Shown: positions 47,301 through 55,401 of the stretch, piece after piece
Layout: each line of letters starts with the position of its first letter
How positions within the stretch are numbered: the stretch's first letter is position 1
NCBI RefSeq assembly: GCF_014596975.1
Contig: NZ_JACVXD010000014.1
Location: 1-55,401 of the forward strand
DNA from: Aestuariibaculum marinum
GTDB taxonomy: Bacteria; Bacteroidota; Bacteroidia; Flavobacteriales; Flavobacteriaceae
Length of the DNA stretch: 55,401 nucleotides
Reading direction: 5' to 3'
Notes under the pieces: generated by a model
Told to the model about the DNA's origin: nothing
The model's input: the letters and a program-made list of their open reading frames with translations, nothing else
The model's database searches: none
Translations under genes and position numbers: made by a program

Positions 47301-47442
47301 GAACATTGTTCTCATCTACAACTTTTCCTTTTATTTCTTGTGCATTAATAAATGCTACAGAAATAAAATAAAAAGCCAGTAAGTAAATACCCCTCATAGA
47401 TAAAAATTCACCTATGAGCGACTGCTTAAAATCATGTTTCAT
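44335..47442 (-). CDS. SusC-type TonB-dependent transporter (PUL-C)
   Basis: The 1035-residue protein has a signal region ending INAQE, a CNA-B domain (IKGKVVDENNVPVLGVNV), a TonB-box region (LDEVVVVGYGTMKKKD), plug (PLFVLDGVIYQGE; RIDVLKDASSAAVYGAKAA) and barrel (ending LLGFNLTF). It has no STN domain, in line with control by an HTCS. The first 15 residues before MRGIYLL may not be translated, because the second Met gives a more typical signal peptide. It imports the oligosaccharides released at the cell surface. Confidence 0.95.
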   Translation of the reverse strand: MKHDFKQSLIGEFLSMRGIYLLAFYFISVAFINAQEIKGKVVDENNVPVLGVNVIIKNTIRGVTSDFDGGFSIEAEIGDVLEFSYIGFKTKEIIVENSDFITVSLQEDVAQLDEVVVVGYGTMKKKDLTGALGTVDAKKLEKEQPATVQDLLRNNVPGLSMGITNSAKGNAGNILIRGKNNLRGSTTPLFVLDGVIYQGELTDINPQDIERIDVLKDASSAAVYGAKAANGVILITTKKGKSGKPVIRFSSILTTNFANSLPEVYQGEDYVSYRQAVMKAQNPGKEDGYYDNPDTLNNRDLVDWMAITNSSGNPTAAWFTRLGFSDVELDNYIAGNVLDWRDLTYNTAYSKDYSVSVSGRSDNSSYYTSLNYVDNEANLVGTGYSAIRARLNLESKPNDFITYGINTQFTNRDEAYVNVGGYRPLSPYGSLYEDDGVTYKYYPNDNLNGYNPFINREYIDRTNDINVLNSALYLKIDLPWGITAQTTYSPRYQWRNYLNHKSTAHPLWADATDTATRTNSKQFYWQVDNTIKWNKEFGKHAFDITFLANWEKLQTWSNTMVNSGFQPSDVLGAHGIEWGTNPRVSSNDTYSTGDALMGRLHYSYDDRYMITGTVRRDGYSAFGQDNPRANFPSIAGAWVFSNESFFPKSNVFNYGKLRLSWGLNGNRDIGMYQALMELDSRKYLYIDSSGQPISINAYYAYRMANSKLQWENTESYNIGLDFGFINNRINGSIDLYQKKTNDLLIQRDLPDIIGFSNVWSNIGEVENTGVEFALNTINIQKGDFKWETFFGFSHNTNKINSLHGLMEDVLDGEGNVVGQKEADDIGNGWFIGKSIDEIWDYKILGVWQLGEEEEAALYGQSPGDFKFLDKDGNYKYTNVDKEFQGSKVPTTRLSMRNTFTMKNFTFSFNMYSYLGQKKSFNRAKNDGALINTTNQIITEYWSEDNPTNDYARLSSKAPSGINYNVWRKADFMRLDNISLGYKVPETYLKPLKISDLNLNMTVKNAAYLSNWPGEDPENSGSNTPISLLLGFNLTF

Positions 47443-47511
47443 AAATTAATAGATTTAGTTAATTTGTTAGTTTGAAATACTCTTATTCCTTTTTTTAATT
47501 AGAAAGAAATA

Positions 47512-48717
47512 TTATTTTAATAAATTCTGTTTCATTTTATAGATTTCACTACCTGCTAGCAAAAAAGCTCCTACTCCATAAGTAGCTGTCATTTCTGAAC
47601 TTACTTTTTTAGGATTCGCTCCAATAGGCTGAACCCAACCCAATTTTCCATTCTTATCAACAATAGATTGCAAAGCCCCCCAAGTTTTATTTAAAATTGG
47701 GCAGTACGTCTTTTTATCTAAAACATCGTTATTTATTCCATAGGCAATAGCATAAGCTATAAGAGCAGTAGCACTAGCTTCTGGTGCTGGGTAAGAATTT
47801 GGATCTAAAAGACTGGCATGCCAAAAACCAGATGAATCCTGCAAAGAAACCAACTTGGGTACAAATTCTTTAAACAATTCTTCATAAAACAAACGATACT
47901 CAGAATCTTGAGGTAATTGCTTCAAGATTCTTACTAAAGCTGAAGCTACCCAACCATTTCCTCTACCCCAAAAAACCTTTTCACCATTACTTTCTGTTTT
48001 TGAAAAATAGCTATCATCTCTAAAAAACAAACTATCCTTCTTACTATATAAGTGATCATAAGTTCTTTTAAATTCCTTATCCATAAAATCTAAATACTTA
48101 TCATCCTTCTCTACAGCGTACAATTGGGTATACACAGGGGGAGCCATAAAAAGAGCATCACTCCATGTCCAAGATTGCTTGTTACTATGATGCATATTCA
48201 AATTTCCTGGGTTATTAATCACCCAATTTGCTCTATTTAATACAGAATAAAGTATCTTTTCATCTTTAGACAAATCATAAAGCCCAAGATATAATTGGGC
48301 AATACAAAATTCGTCAGCATGGTATAATTGATATTGTGGATAGTTTTCAAAATTCCCAGGGACAACCCAATTTGCTTTTTCTCCAATATTTTTTAACCAA
48401 TCTATATATGTCTTATTATTGCTGTTGGAGTCATTTGCTTTTGCCCATTCTAATAACCCTAAATAAAAAGTTGCATTAGTCCAAGCTCCAATTCCATTAT
48501 CATGTAAGTTTCGGGTTTCACTGTATGAGAAATTTTGTATTTGCCAAGAAGCTAATTTATTTGCAACATCAGTTATTCCATTTGTATCAATACATAAATT
48601 TGTTTCTCCACTTTTCACTAATTTTTGAGAATTTTTTATTTGATAATTACAGTTATAAAACACTAATACTACCAAAAGAAAGGAAACAAATTTAACGTAA
48701 TACTTGGTTATTTTCAT
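47512..48717 (-). CDS. GH105/GH88-type unsaturated uronyl hydrolase lipoprotein
   Basis: The 401-residue lipoprotein (lipobox VFYNC, Cys23) has an (alpha/alpha)6 barrel. Motifs QYQLYHADEFCIAQLYLGLY (the Asp of HADE), WTWSDALFMAPP (Asp of WSD), FWGRGNGWV and ASATALIAYAIAYGI match GH105, with GH88 as the related alternative. These enzymes hydrate the unsaturated uronic acid left at chain ends by lyases such as the PL8 of this PUL. It is the promoter-proximal gene of the PUL-C operon, divergent from the HTCS. The uronate type (glucuronate or galacturonate) is not determinable here. Confidence 0.88.
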   Translation of the reverse strand: MKITKYYVKFVSFLLVVLVFYNCNYQIKNSQKLVKSGETNLCIDTNGITDVANKLASWQIQNFSYSETRNLHDNGIGAWTNATFYLGLLEWAKANDSNSNNKTYIDWLKNIGEKANWVVPGNFENYPQYQLYHADEFCIAQLYLGLYDLSKDEKILYSVLNRANWVINNPGNLNMHHSNKQSWTWSDALFMAPPVYTQLYAVEKDDKYLDFMDKEFKRTYDHLYSKKDSLFFRDDSYFSKTESNGEKVFWGRGNGWVASALVRILKQLPQDSEYRLFYEELFKEFVPKLVSLQDSSGFWHASLLDPNSYPAPEASATALIAYAIAYGINNDVLDKKTYCPILNKTWGALQSIVDKNGKLGWVQPIGANPKKVSSEMTATYGVGAFLLAGSEIYKMKQNLLK

Positions 48718-48766
48718 TGAGATTAAGTTTTGGTTTTTGACAAATGTATTCTTTCACATACTTCTA

Positions 48767-48810
48767 CTTTTGCCCATTTCGCCTAATCTTTTGCACTATT
48801 TGACTTAATC
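48767..48810. promoter_or_regulatory. Candidate operator in the GH105/HTCS divergent promoter region
   Basis: Two imperfect direct repeats begin with CTTTTGC at 48767 and 48788 (21 bp apart) and each ends in TAATC (48784-48788 and 48806-48810). They lie in the 159-bp region between the divergent GH105 and HTCS genes. The spacing matches the repeats before the fructan operon, so they are likely sites for the AraC-type output domain of the local HTCS. The binding role is inferred. Confidence 0.45.
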
Positions 48811-48876
48811 GATTAAAAATGTTCATTCTAGAAAATTGAAATTGTATATTCGAAGAGTAATTAAAAAGCTTATAAA

Positions 48877-51800
48877 GTGCATTCAAATCTTAATTTAAAA
48901 TCTAAAAGCTTCCTTATATTTTTAACTATTTTTCTTCTACTATCCTCTATTGTTACTTCTCAGGAAAACCAATTTAGGTTTCATACATTTTCTCCTGAAG
49001 GCGGATTCTATTACGATGGTATTGCACAAATCAAACAAGATCAAAATGGTTTTATATGGATATTAATGGAAAACGATTTATATCGTTTTGATGGCTATAA
49101 TTACAAACGATACTATAATCATTTTAAAGATTCTGAAGATCTATTTGAAAAAAACTTTAGAAGTATTGTTGTTGACAATCTAGGACAACTTTATGTATCT
49201 CTATCAAGTGGTCTTTATACTTATAACAAATTAACCGATTCTTTTACAAAAGTTTTAGAAGGTGATTTTTTTCAATTATGGGTTACAAGAAATAATATAA
49301 TACTTGCAATCAAATCAAACCATTTTGGAAAATATGATCCGTTAACCAAACGTTTTGTCGAATTCTCTTTTAATGGGAAACCTTTATCGAATGTTCAAAA
49401 CGTAATTAACGAAAATAAAGGCTTTTTCTTTATTTCATGGGGCAGAAACATTTTTAGATATAACAATGAAACAGACGAAATCTCATCCTTTTATACATTT
49501 AAGAATGATAATTTTATCAAAGGGTCCTGTAAAATCCATAATACATTATGGTTACTTTCCGCAAAAAACTCGTTTTATAAAATGGATATTCCATCTGGAA
49601 ACATAATTAATGAAGAGGAAATCCAACCCTTAAATGAATCCATTTTTCCAAAAATGATTTTAGCCGATAAAAATGAAAAGATTTGGATTGCATCTCAAAA
49701 AGGACTTTTCGTTTACAATACAAAAAATAAAACTTGCAAAAATTATATACACGATAAAACAGACCCCTTTAGTCTTCCCAATAATTCTATTTGGACAATT
49801 GAAGAAGATTTACAGAAAAATATATGGATAGGCACCTATTCTGGTGGCCTTTGTTATGTAAATCTTGATAAAAAAAACCACTTTACTTCATTTTCTACAT
49901 CCAACAGTCCTTTAAATCAAAACCTTGTCAGTGGATTTGCTGAAGACGACAATAGCCTTTGGATAGCAACCGAAGGTGGAGGAATAAACCAAATTGACAA
50001 AAGAACGAGCACCTATAACTATTATTTAAACTCAAATGAAAATTATACGATATCCTCTAACAATGTAAAATCTTTACTTATAGACCAAAATAAAAATCTC
50101 TGGTTTGCAACATTTAGAGGAGGACTCGGTTACTACAATCAAAAAAACAAAAAGTTTAAACATTTTGAACATGACACAAGAGACAACAACTCTATATTGG
50201 TTAATAATCTCAGGAAGTTATTACTAGACTCTAAGAATAATCTTTGGATAATTTACCAAAATAAAAACCTAGAAATTTCAAAATACTCCATTAACAACGA
50301 CATATTCCATCACTACCAAATTGATGACGAAGAGCCTTATCATTATATTTATGACATTTGTGAAAATGGAAATAATCAGCTATGGATTCTTACCCATAAT
50401 AATTTATATTCCTTCGATAAGGATAGTGGAAAAACAAAAAAAATTGAACTACCAAACAACTCATTACTTTATGGTCAAACCTTTTGTTTAGATGGTAATG
50501 AGAATTTATGGATTGGCACTATTGGCAAAGGCTTATACAGATATAATACGAAAACAAATACCTTTAAAAACTTCGATGAAATATTAAAATTCGGAGTATC
50601 TTCAATTTATAGTATTTCACTAGACTTCGAAAACAATATCTGGTTGGGAACAGATAATGGCTTATTCAAATACAACACCTCTACAAATTCACTTTTTCGT
50701 TTCGACAAAAAAGATGGAGTTCAAGGACAGGTATTCTACCCTCTCTCAACTTTTGTTGATAAATCTGGAAAATTATTATTTGGAGGAACGAAAGGTTTCA
50801 CGATTGTAAACCCTAGAAATATTGATCAAAATATAATAAAACCAAAAGCTATAATTTCTAACTTTTACATAGATAATACCCCTTCAAATCCAACAACGAA
50901 AAACAAATCAATCAATCAAAACTCTATAAGCTTCCCTAAGTCAATAGAACTAAATTACAAACAGTCTAATTTTGGCTTTACCTTTTCATCTAACAACTAT
51001 TTAGTTCCTGAAAAAAATAGATTTAAATATAGACTTAAAAAATATGATAACCGGTGGATAGAAGTAGATGCCTTTAATCGTAATGCCTTTTATTCTAAAG
51101 TCCCTTCCGGAAACTATACTTTTGAAGTTATCGTAGCTAATAACGACGGTATTTGGGGCGACCCACTTAGAATAAGCATAAATAAGTTACCGGCGCCATG
51201 GTTAAGTTGGTGGGCATATACCATTTATTTTCTAATTATTTGCTCGGTAATTTTTACTATTTTCAAATACTATCGCTTTCAAAAAAAATTAAAACTTCAA
51301 CTTTATCTAGATAAACTTAATCAGGAAAAACAAGAAGAAATTCATCAATCACAATTAAGGTTATTCACAAACATCTCTCATGATTTCAGAACCCCACTCT
51401 CTTTGATTAGCGCCTCTATAGAAAAACTTAGAAATGAAGGACTTAAAGAGTATTATTACAGAATTTTAAATGGAAATACGAAACGACTTCTTGGTCTTAT
51501 CAATGAGTTAATGGATTTTAAAGCTATAGAAAACGGCAAATTACCACTCCAAGTAACCAAAGCTAATATTAACGAACAAATTGAAACTTTTGCTTTCGGA
51601 TTTAAAGATTACGCTCATCAACATGATATATATTTTAATATTGAACTAGATCCAAATCTATCAAGCCTCTTATTTATTGATAAGCATATCCTTGAAAAAA
51701 TTGTTATGAATTTACTTAACAATTCTTTTAAATTCACAAATAAGGGTGGACAAGTAACTATTAAAACTATTAGTAACAAAAGTAAGTTTCACTCATCCTA

Positions 51801-52980
51801 CCAAAACAAATTTAATCTAGGTGAAATGAATTTACTAAACAACTGCTATTGCATTTCAATTAATGACACAGGGATTGGCATATCGCAAGAAAACCTTCCC
51901 AAAATTTTTGAAAGATTTTACACGGCCAATTCTGAAGGGTTCAATACAATTTTTGGAACGGGAATAGGATTGTTTCTGGTTAAAAGTCTCATTTTGTTAC
52001 ATAAGGCTGAACTAATAGTCTATAGTGAAGAAAATAAAGGAACTGACTTTTTAATTTGCTTCCCTACAGACCCAAAAATTTATAAAGATTCAGAATTCTT
52101 AAATAATCCTGAAGACTCAAACAGAAAAGAGCCTACCATAGCAAATAAGTCTTATGATATCCAAAAATCCTCGGAAGAAATAATCTCACAAGAAAATAAT
52201 TATGTAAAGGATAAAAGGCGCATTCTCTTGGCCGAAGATAACGAAGATCTTAGAAATATGATTTCTGACTATTTATCTATTAACTTCGAAATTATTGAGG
52301 CTGAAAATGGTCTAGTAGCATTAAATCTTTTAAAAAAAATGAGAATAGACCTCATAATAAGCGATATAATGATGCCCGAAAAAGATGGAATTGCTTTTTG
52401 TAAAGAAGTCAAAGAAGATATTAACTACTCTCATATTCCTTTCCTTCTGTTAACAGCCAAAGTAAGTATTGATAGCAAACTAGAAGGAGCTGATTCTGGA
52501 GCAGATATATATTTCGAAAAACCAATAGACTTTAAACTCCTTCTTTTATCAGTTAAAAATGTCTTTAAGCAACAAATGCAAATGCGTGAATATTACTCCA
52601 AAAATTTCTTTGCTCAAAGTCATGAACTTACGACAAACGAACGCGAAAGTGAATTCATGCGTACTTTCATTTCCATTCTTGATAAAAATTTAGACAAACC
52701 TCAAATGGATGTTAACCATATTGCCAACGAAGTATCTATGAGTCGTAGTAAATTGTATAATAAAATAAAAAGTATTACAGGAAATTCTATCATAGAGTTT
52801 ATAAAAAATTACCGCCTTCGAAAAGCAGCCCACCTTATCATAGAAACCGATCTATCGATGCGTGAAATTATGACTTCTGTAGGAATAGAAAGTCAATCCT
52901 ACTTCTCAAGAAGCTTTAAAAAAGAGTTTGGGATAACTCCAAGTCAATTTGCAATAAAAAACAAAAAAAATGATTTATAA
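48877..52980 (+). CDS. Hybrid two-component system regulator with beta-propeller sensor (PUL-C)
   Basis: The 1367-residue protein starts at a GTG; no ATG in frame precedes its signal peptide (SFLIFLTIFLLLSSIVTSQ). Two Reg_prop beta-propellers span about 35-680 (repeats such as NIWIGTYSGGLCYVN and NLWIGTIGKGLYRYN), followed by a Y_Y_Y domain (about 690-765) and a membrane helix (about 782-802). HisKA has His835 (SHDFRTP), HATPase has NDTGIGI, the receiver has Asp1163 (SDIMMPEKDG) and the C-terminus is an AraC HTH. It is the expected sensor and activator of PUL-C, detecting an oligosaccharide in the periplasm. Confidence 0.94.
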   Translation: MHSNLNLKSKSFLIFLTIFLLLSSIVTSQENQFRFHTFSPEGGFYYDGIAQIKQDQNGFIWILMENDLYRFDGYNYKRYYNHFKDSEDLFEKNFRSIVVDNLGQLYVSLSSGLYTYNKLTDSFTKVLEGDFFQLWVTRNNIILAIKSNHFGKYDPLTKRFVEFSFNGKPLSNVQNVINENKGFFFISWGRNIFRYNNETDEISSFYTFKNDNFIKGSCKIHNTLWLLSAKNSFYKMDIPSGNIINEEEIQPLNESIFPKMILADKNEKIWIASQKGLFVYNTKNKTCKNYIHDKTDPFSLPNNSIWTIEEDLQKNIWIGTYSGGLCYVNLDKKNHFTSFSTSNSPLNQNLVSGFAEDDNSLWIATEGGGINQIDKRTSTYNYYLNSNENYTISSNNVKSLLIDQNKNLWFATFRGGLGYYNQKNKKFKHFEHDTRDNNSILVNNLRKLLLDSKNNLWIIYQNKNLEISKYSINNDIFHHYQIDDEEPYHYIYDICENGNNQLWILTHNNLYSFDKDSGKTKKIELPNNSLLYGQTFCLDGNENLWIGTIGKGLYRYNTKTNTFKNFDEILKFGVSSIYSISLDFENNIWLGTDNGLFKYNTSTNSLFRFDKKDGVQGQVFYPLSTFVDKSGKLLFGGTKGFTIVNPRNIDQNIIKPKAIISNFYIDNTPSNPTTKNKSINQNSISFPKSIELNYKQSNFGFTFSSNNYLVPEKNRFKYRLKKYDNRWIEVDAFNRNAFYSKVPSGNYTFEVIVANNDGIWGDPLRISINKLPAPWLSWWAYTIYFLIICSVIFTIFKYYRFQKKLKLQLYLDKLNQEKQEEIHQSQLRLFTNISHDFRTPLSLISASIEKLRNEGLKEYYYRILNGNTKRLLGLINELMDFKAIENGKLPLQVTKANINEQIETFAFGFKDYAHQHDIYFNIELDPNLSSLLFIDKHILEKIVMNLLNNSFKFTNKGGQVTIKTISNKSKFHSSYQNKFNLGEMNLLNNCYCISINDTGIGISQENLPKIFERFYTANSEGFNTIFGTGIGLFLVKSLILLHKAELIVYSEENKGTDFLICFPTDPKIYKDSEFLNNPEDSNRKEPTIANKSYDIQKSSEEIISQENNYVKDKRRILLAEDNEDLRNMISDYLSINFEIIEAENGLVALNLLKKMRIDLIISDIMMPEKDGIAFCKEVKEDINYSHIPFLLLTAKVSIDSKLEGADSGADIYFEKPIDFKLLLLSVKNVFKQQMQMREYYSKNFFAQSHELTTNERESEFMRTFISILDKNLDKPQMDVNHIANEVSMSRSKLYNKIKSITGNSIIEFIKNYRLRKAAHLIIETDLSMREIMTSVGIESQSYFSRSFKKEFGITPSQFAIKNKKNDL

Positions 52981-53293
52981 ATTAGAACAATTCAAAATCT
53001 CAGTTCTAAGATTTTCATTTGATTAATGAATTCAATCCTTTTGAATAATAAGGAAGCTATCGATTTCCAATTATCAAAAAAATCTTTTTTTTGTATCACA
53101 CAAATTAAAAACACCCAATAATGGGTGCAACTACTCAAATCCCCCTAAAACACTTTAAAATGGCAATTATTGACTACAATTGCAATTTACACCACCCCTA
53201 ATTTTATTTTGTGATAATTTTTTATCACAAAAAATATCACAAGAAATTTAGTTATAATTTTGATTGGTTTACTATGTAGTTTACCCCAATTTG
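52981..53293. other. Convergent intergenic region with hairpin
   Basis: No gene is visible in this 313-bp gap between the convergent HTCS and RHH genes. It holds a perfect 10-bp stem (TTTTGTGATA at 53207-53216, TATCACAAAA at 53223-53232, 6-nt loop) that is T-rich on both strands and could terminate transcription from both sides. It also holds a small CACCC/GGGTG hairpin (53112-53127). TATCACA occurs three times (53094, 53223, 53235), so a protein-binding role is also possible. Confidence 0.5.
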
Positions 53294-53800
53294 TTAGTCT
53301 CTTAATGATTCATCATCTAAAAGAAACTGCTCTAAAAGCTTTAAATTAAATCTACTCTTATCCAAACCACTCTCTAAAAACCAAAAACTTTGATATGAAT
53401 ATTCACTTTCTTCATACCTTACTTTCATAACATCTTGTAGTACTTTATCAAACTCTTTAACAAGATAATCCGGAACATGAGTATGAACTTGTTTTAAGGT
53501 GGCGATATACCTATCTAGCTCTTCTTTGGATTCTGTTTTTTCTTTATTATAGCGTTTGCTGTAAATCCAGACCACAAGCTGCACGAAGTCTTTGCAAAAC
53601 AAAAAGTTTTCAACCTTATCTTTTAGCGTTTCATACCTGCAATAATCACCGCTATAAATCTGCTCTAACAACTCTCTTAAGTATTTTGAAACAGTTAGAT
53701 TTCTCTTCCCTGCTTCGGCTTGTATGGTATCTTTTAATTCTTGCGACAGACGTAAATTTACTGATGGATCAGTATTCTTTACGGGGTATTCTTTACTCAT
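53294..53800 (-). CDS. Ribbon-helix-helix DNA-binding protein
   Basis: The 168-residue protein has an N-terminal ribbon-helix-helix domain (about 13-50: SVNLRLSQELKDTIQAEAGK then SKYLRELLEQI), which binds DNA as a dimer. The rest is helical and acidic with no recognised domain. It is in line with the integrase-linked gene upstream on the same strand (30-bp gap), so it is probably part of the element's maintenance block, for example as a regulator or excision/mobilisation accessory factor. No partner relaxase is visible. Function is inferred only at the level of DNA binding. Confidence 0.7.
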   Translation of the reverse strand: MSKEYPVKNTDPSVNLRLSQELKDTIQAEAGKRNLTVSKYLRELLEQIYSGDYCRYETLKDKVENFLFCKDFVQLVVWIYSKRYNKEKTESKEELDRYIATLKQVHTHVPDYLVKEFDKVLQDVMKVRYEESEYSYQSFWFLESGLDKSRFNLKLLEQFLLDDESLRD

Positions 53801-53830
53801 ATAATTTTTGGGTGCTTAGTTTGATGTTTA

Positions 53831-54505
53831 TTATTTTAACTTGACTTGAAACACGGCTTCTAAAAGATAGGCATCAACATCTTGTTCGCTAGGTAAATTT
53901 GCCTTTTTTGACTTTTTAACTTTAGTAGGTTTATCTTTCGATAAGTTCTCTTTCTTTAAAATATTGTTATAGGCTTTGTTATTGAAAACCGAATTGGGAA
54001 GTTCTGTTAATTCTTCTGGAGTTTCTTCTGTTTGTTTTCTATCTAAACAAAAAACAGCCTGAACTTTATCAATATGGCTACTAATCCAATCTAATTGTAG
54101 TTTAAACAAGCTTAATTCTTCCTTTGTAACTTCGTTAATCGCTTCATTGGTATTGTTTAATAACCAATCATAAACATACTTGCAGGTAAGTATATGTTTT
54201 TGATATTCCCCAAGCAAATAATCAAATGTCTCTTTTGAAAGTTCGTCTCTTAGTTTCTGTAACTGATATACATTATTTTCAAGCTGGGTTGGTTTGCTTA
54301 AGAGCTCAACCGTTGGTGAGCATTTATTAGCATAGGTGGTATCACCATTAGCTTTTAAAACCCCTACAGCATTTATTACTCTATAGTCGTTAAATTCCTT
54401 TTCCTGTTCTGGGGTTAAATCCGGGAAAATATTATTGGGGATATAAAACAGGCTTGGTCGGTATATACCTTGTACCAACACTTCTAAATCATTGCCGTGG
54501 GTCAT
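53831..54505 (-). CDS. Conserved integrase-linked protein of unknown function (element 2 copy)
   Basis: This 224-residue protein is homologous to the one at 29744-30418: it shares [10 protein letters not shown] against KPFIFYIPSS near the start, [20 protein letters not shown] against [31 protein letters not shown] and a C-terminal basic linker before [10 protein letters not shown]. Its ATG overlaps the stop of the integrase stub by 4 bases (ATGA), so the two are translationally coupled. The same gene order follows both integrases in this window. The function is unknown; a link to recombination is inferred. Confidence 0.75.
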   Translation of the reverse strand: MTHGNDLEVLVQGIYRPSLFYIPNNIFPDLTPEQEKEFNDYRVINAVGVLKANGDTTYANKCSPTVELLSKPTQLENNVYQLQKLRDELSKETFDYLLGEYQKHILTCKYVYDWLLNNTNEAINEVTKEELSLFKLQLDWISSHIDKVQAVFCLDRKQTEETPEELTELPNSVFNNKAYNNILKKENLSKDKPTKVKKSKKANLPSEQDVDAYLLEAVFQVKLK

Positions 54506-55398
54506 GCTTTAGTATTTAACAATTGTGAATAATCCTCTGGCAGTTCGGCATCAATATCTCGCAAATACTTTTCAAGAGCTCCCATGGTGGTGTGTCCAGT
54601 TATTTGCATCAGTTTACTCTTAGCTGCAAATGGTGACGATTCTTTTACTAGTGCTCTGTAGACTTTCGTGATATAGGTATGTCTAAAGCTATATAAACCA
54701 TAATCCTGATTAAAACCAAAATGATCTTTAACGACGGTTTTAAATCGTTTACTGAAATAATCACGTCTAGCCTCTAAGGAAGTTTGCTCTCTTACTTGAT
54801 CTATAGTCTCAAAAATATATCTATTAAGCACACCTCTTCTGTAAGAACCATTGAAGCGTTCAATAAAAGCATTTTGGGTAGGTTTTCCTGGTTGTATATA
54901 TTGAAATATAATACCATGCATCTCACTCCATTCAGATGTAATATTGGCAATAAACTCAGGACCGTTGTCCATGCGTATTTTTTCAGGCTTCCCTCGTTTA
55001 TTTACTAAATGGTTCAAAACCCAGACAATTCGGTTACTGGTTAAAGAAAAATCGATTTCAATATGCAATGCCTCTCTGTTGTAATCGTCAATAATATTAA
55101 AAGCCCTAAAACGCCTTTTATTTTCAAGCACATCAGTAACAAAATCCATACTCCAAGTATGATTAAGTGTTTTAGGGATATCTAAAGGTTCTTTTACTCT
55201 CGCTGGCAAACGTTTTTTAGCCTTACGTCTTAGAGGTAATCCTAAAGCTTTATAAACACGGTGTACCCGTTTATGGTTCCAATAATAACCTTCTCCTTTT
55301 AATCGGTCAAAAGCTTTCCAAAAGCCTTCTTCTGGGTGGGCTTCTGCCTTTTGAAGTAGTGCTTGTTCAATTTCTATATCATCCTTAGGCAAGGGCAT
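54502..55398 (-). pseudogene. Chimera: truncated IS3-family transposase fused to integrase C-terminus
   Basis: One open frame of 298 residues combines an IS3-family OrfB (about 1-210: HTH_21-like start, DDE residues in SMDFVTD, MDNGPEF and AFIERFNG) with the last 88 residues of a tyrosine integrase (from [10 protein letters not shown]; junction near 54768). The integrase part is closely similar to residues 350-434 of the intact integrase, with FRHT, TGHT and nucleophile Tyr in EKYLR, but lacks the RPxE arginine and all N-terminal domains, so it cannot be active. The transposase lacks its usual C-terminal end. I infer an IS insertion plus deletion. The frame may continue right of the window. 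Confidence 0.8.
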
Positions 55399-55401
55399 AT
55401 A
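54769..55401 (-). mobile_element. Partial IS3-family insertion sequence
   Basis: Only the OrfB rve-type transposase part is present (WSMDFVTD to REQTSLEA). The left end of the IS is missing at the join to the integrase stub, and the right end lies outside the window. No terminal inverted repeat can be identified. The insertion disrupts the integrase of element 2. Confidence 0.7.

Larger units (their letters stand above)
31804..55401. mobile_element. Integrative element 2 (right end outside window) carrying PUL-C
   Basis: This element begins at the second tRNA remnant and continues past the window end. It carries PUL-C (32081-52980), an RHH protein, a homologue of element 1's integrase-linked gene and the C-terminal stub of a related tyrosine integrase. 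Its left end has its own 12-bp-spaced repeats (core CGTGTTC), placed at the same distance from the tRNA remnant as in element 1. By analogy the integrase should abut an att/tRNA copy just right of the window. The IS3-integrase chimera suggests its own integrase is now inactive. Confidence 0.7.

Noticed and set aside
54502..55398. A functional novel transposase-recombinase enzyme
   Set aside because: The integrase part lacks the first catalytic Arg and all upstream domains, and the transposase lacks its C-terminus. It is more likely a deletion product.

Overview
The window is AT-rich and looks like a Flavobacteriaceae-type Bacteroidota chromosome. It has three SusC/SusD pairs, hybrid two-component systems (HTCS), an ECF sigma/FecR pair and type IX secretion (T9SS) C-terminal sorting domains. 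Nearly every gene either degrades glycans or maintains an integrative element; no housekeeping gene is visible.

Layout. A 43-bp sequence that is the 3' part of a CAU-anticodon tRNA (minus strand) occurs identically at 32-74 and 31804-31846. A tyrosine integrase (30446-31750) sits just inside the right copy. Element 1 (about 31.8 kb) therefore lies between the two copies. From left to right it carries PUL-A (261-12081, minus-strand operon plus a divergent ECF sigma: NagX-like acetyltransferase, PKD lipoprotein, DUF4874/DUF4832 protein, GH109, SusD, STN-SusC, FecR) and PUL-B (12270-28209, plus strand: fructan/levan locus with periplasmic-binding HTCS, an MFS-GH32 fusion, SusC, SusD, DUF4960 lipoprotein, a second GH32, fructokinase and a T9SS-exported DUF4960 protein). 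After these come a frameshifted zinc-ribbon gene, an orphan gene flanked by attC-like sequence, a conserved integrase-linked gene and the integrase.

Element 2 starts at the right tRNA remnant and runs off the window. It carries PUL-C (minus strand: PL8 lyase, GH2, discoidin lipoprotein, M60 peptidase, SusD, SusC, GH105; plus a divergent HTCS). It ends with an RHH protein, a homologue of the integrase-linked gene, and the C-terminal stub of a related integrase fused in frame to a truncated IS3-family transposase. The orientation of the remnants predicts an intact tRNA gene to the right of the window. Both elements show 12-bp-spaced direct repeats about 62 bp inside their left ends, and element 1 has matching repeats at its right end. 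These look like integrase arm-binding sites with a different sequence in each element.

How it works together. In PUL-B, fructan would be bound by the surface lipoproteins and SusCD, cut by GH32, imported as fructose by the MFS module and phosphorylated by PfkB, with the HTCS sensing periplasmic sugar. In PUL-C, the M60 peptidase, PL8 lyase, GH2 and GH105 suggest attack on a uronic-acid glycan, possibly protein-linked. In PUL-A, GH109 and the NagX-like protein suggest an amino-sugar glycan. No relaxase or conjugation gene is visible, so the elements look like integrase-mobilised PUL cassettes stacked at one tRNA.
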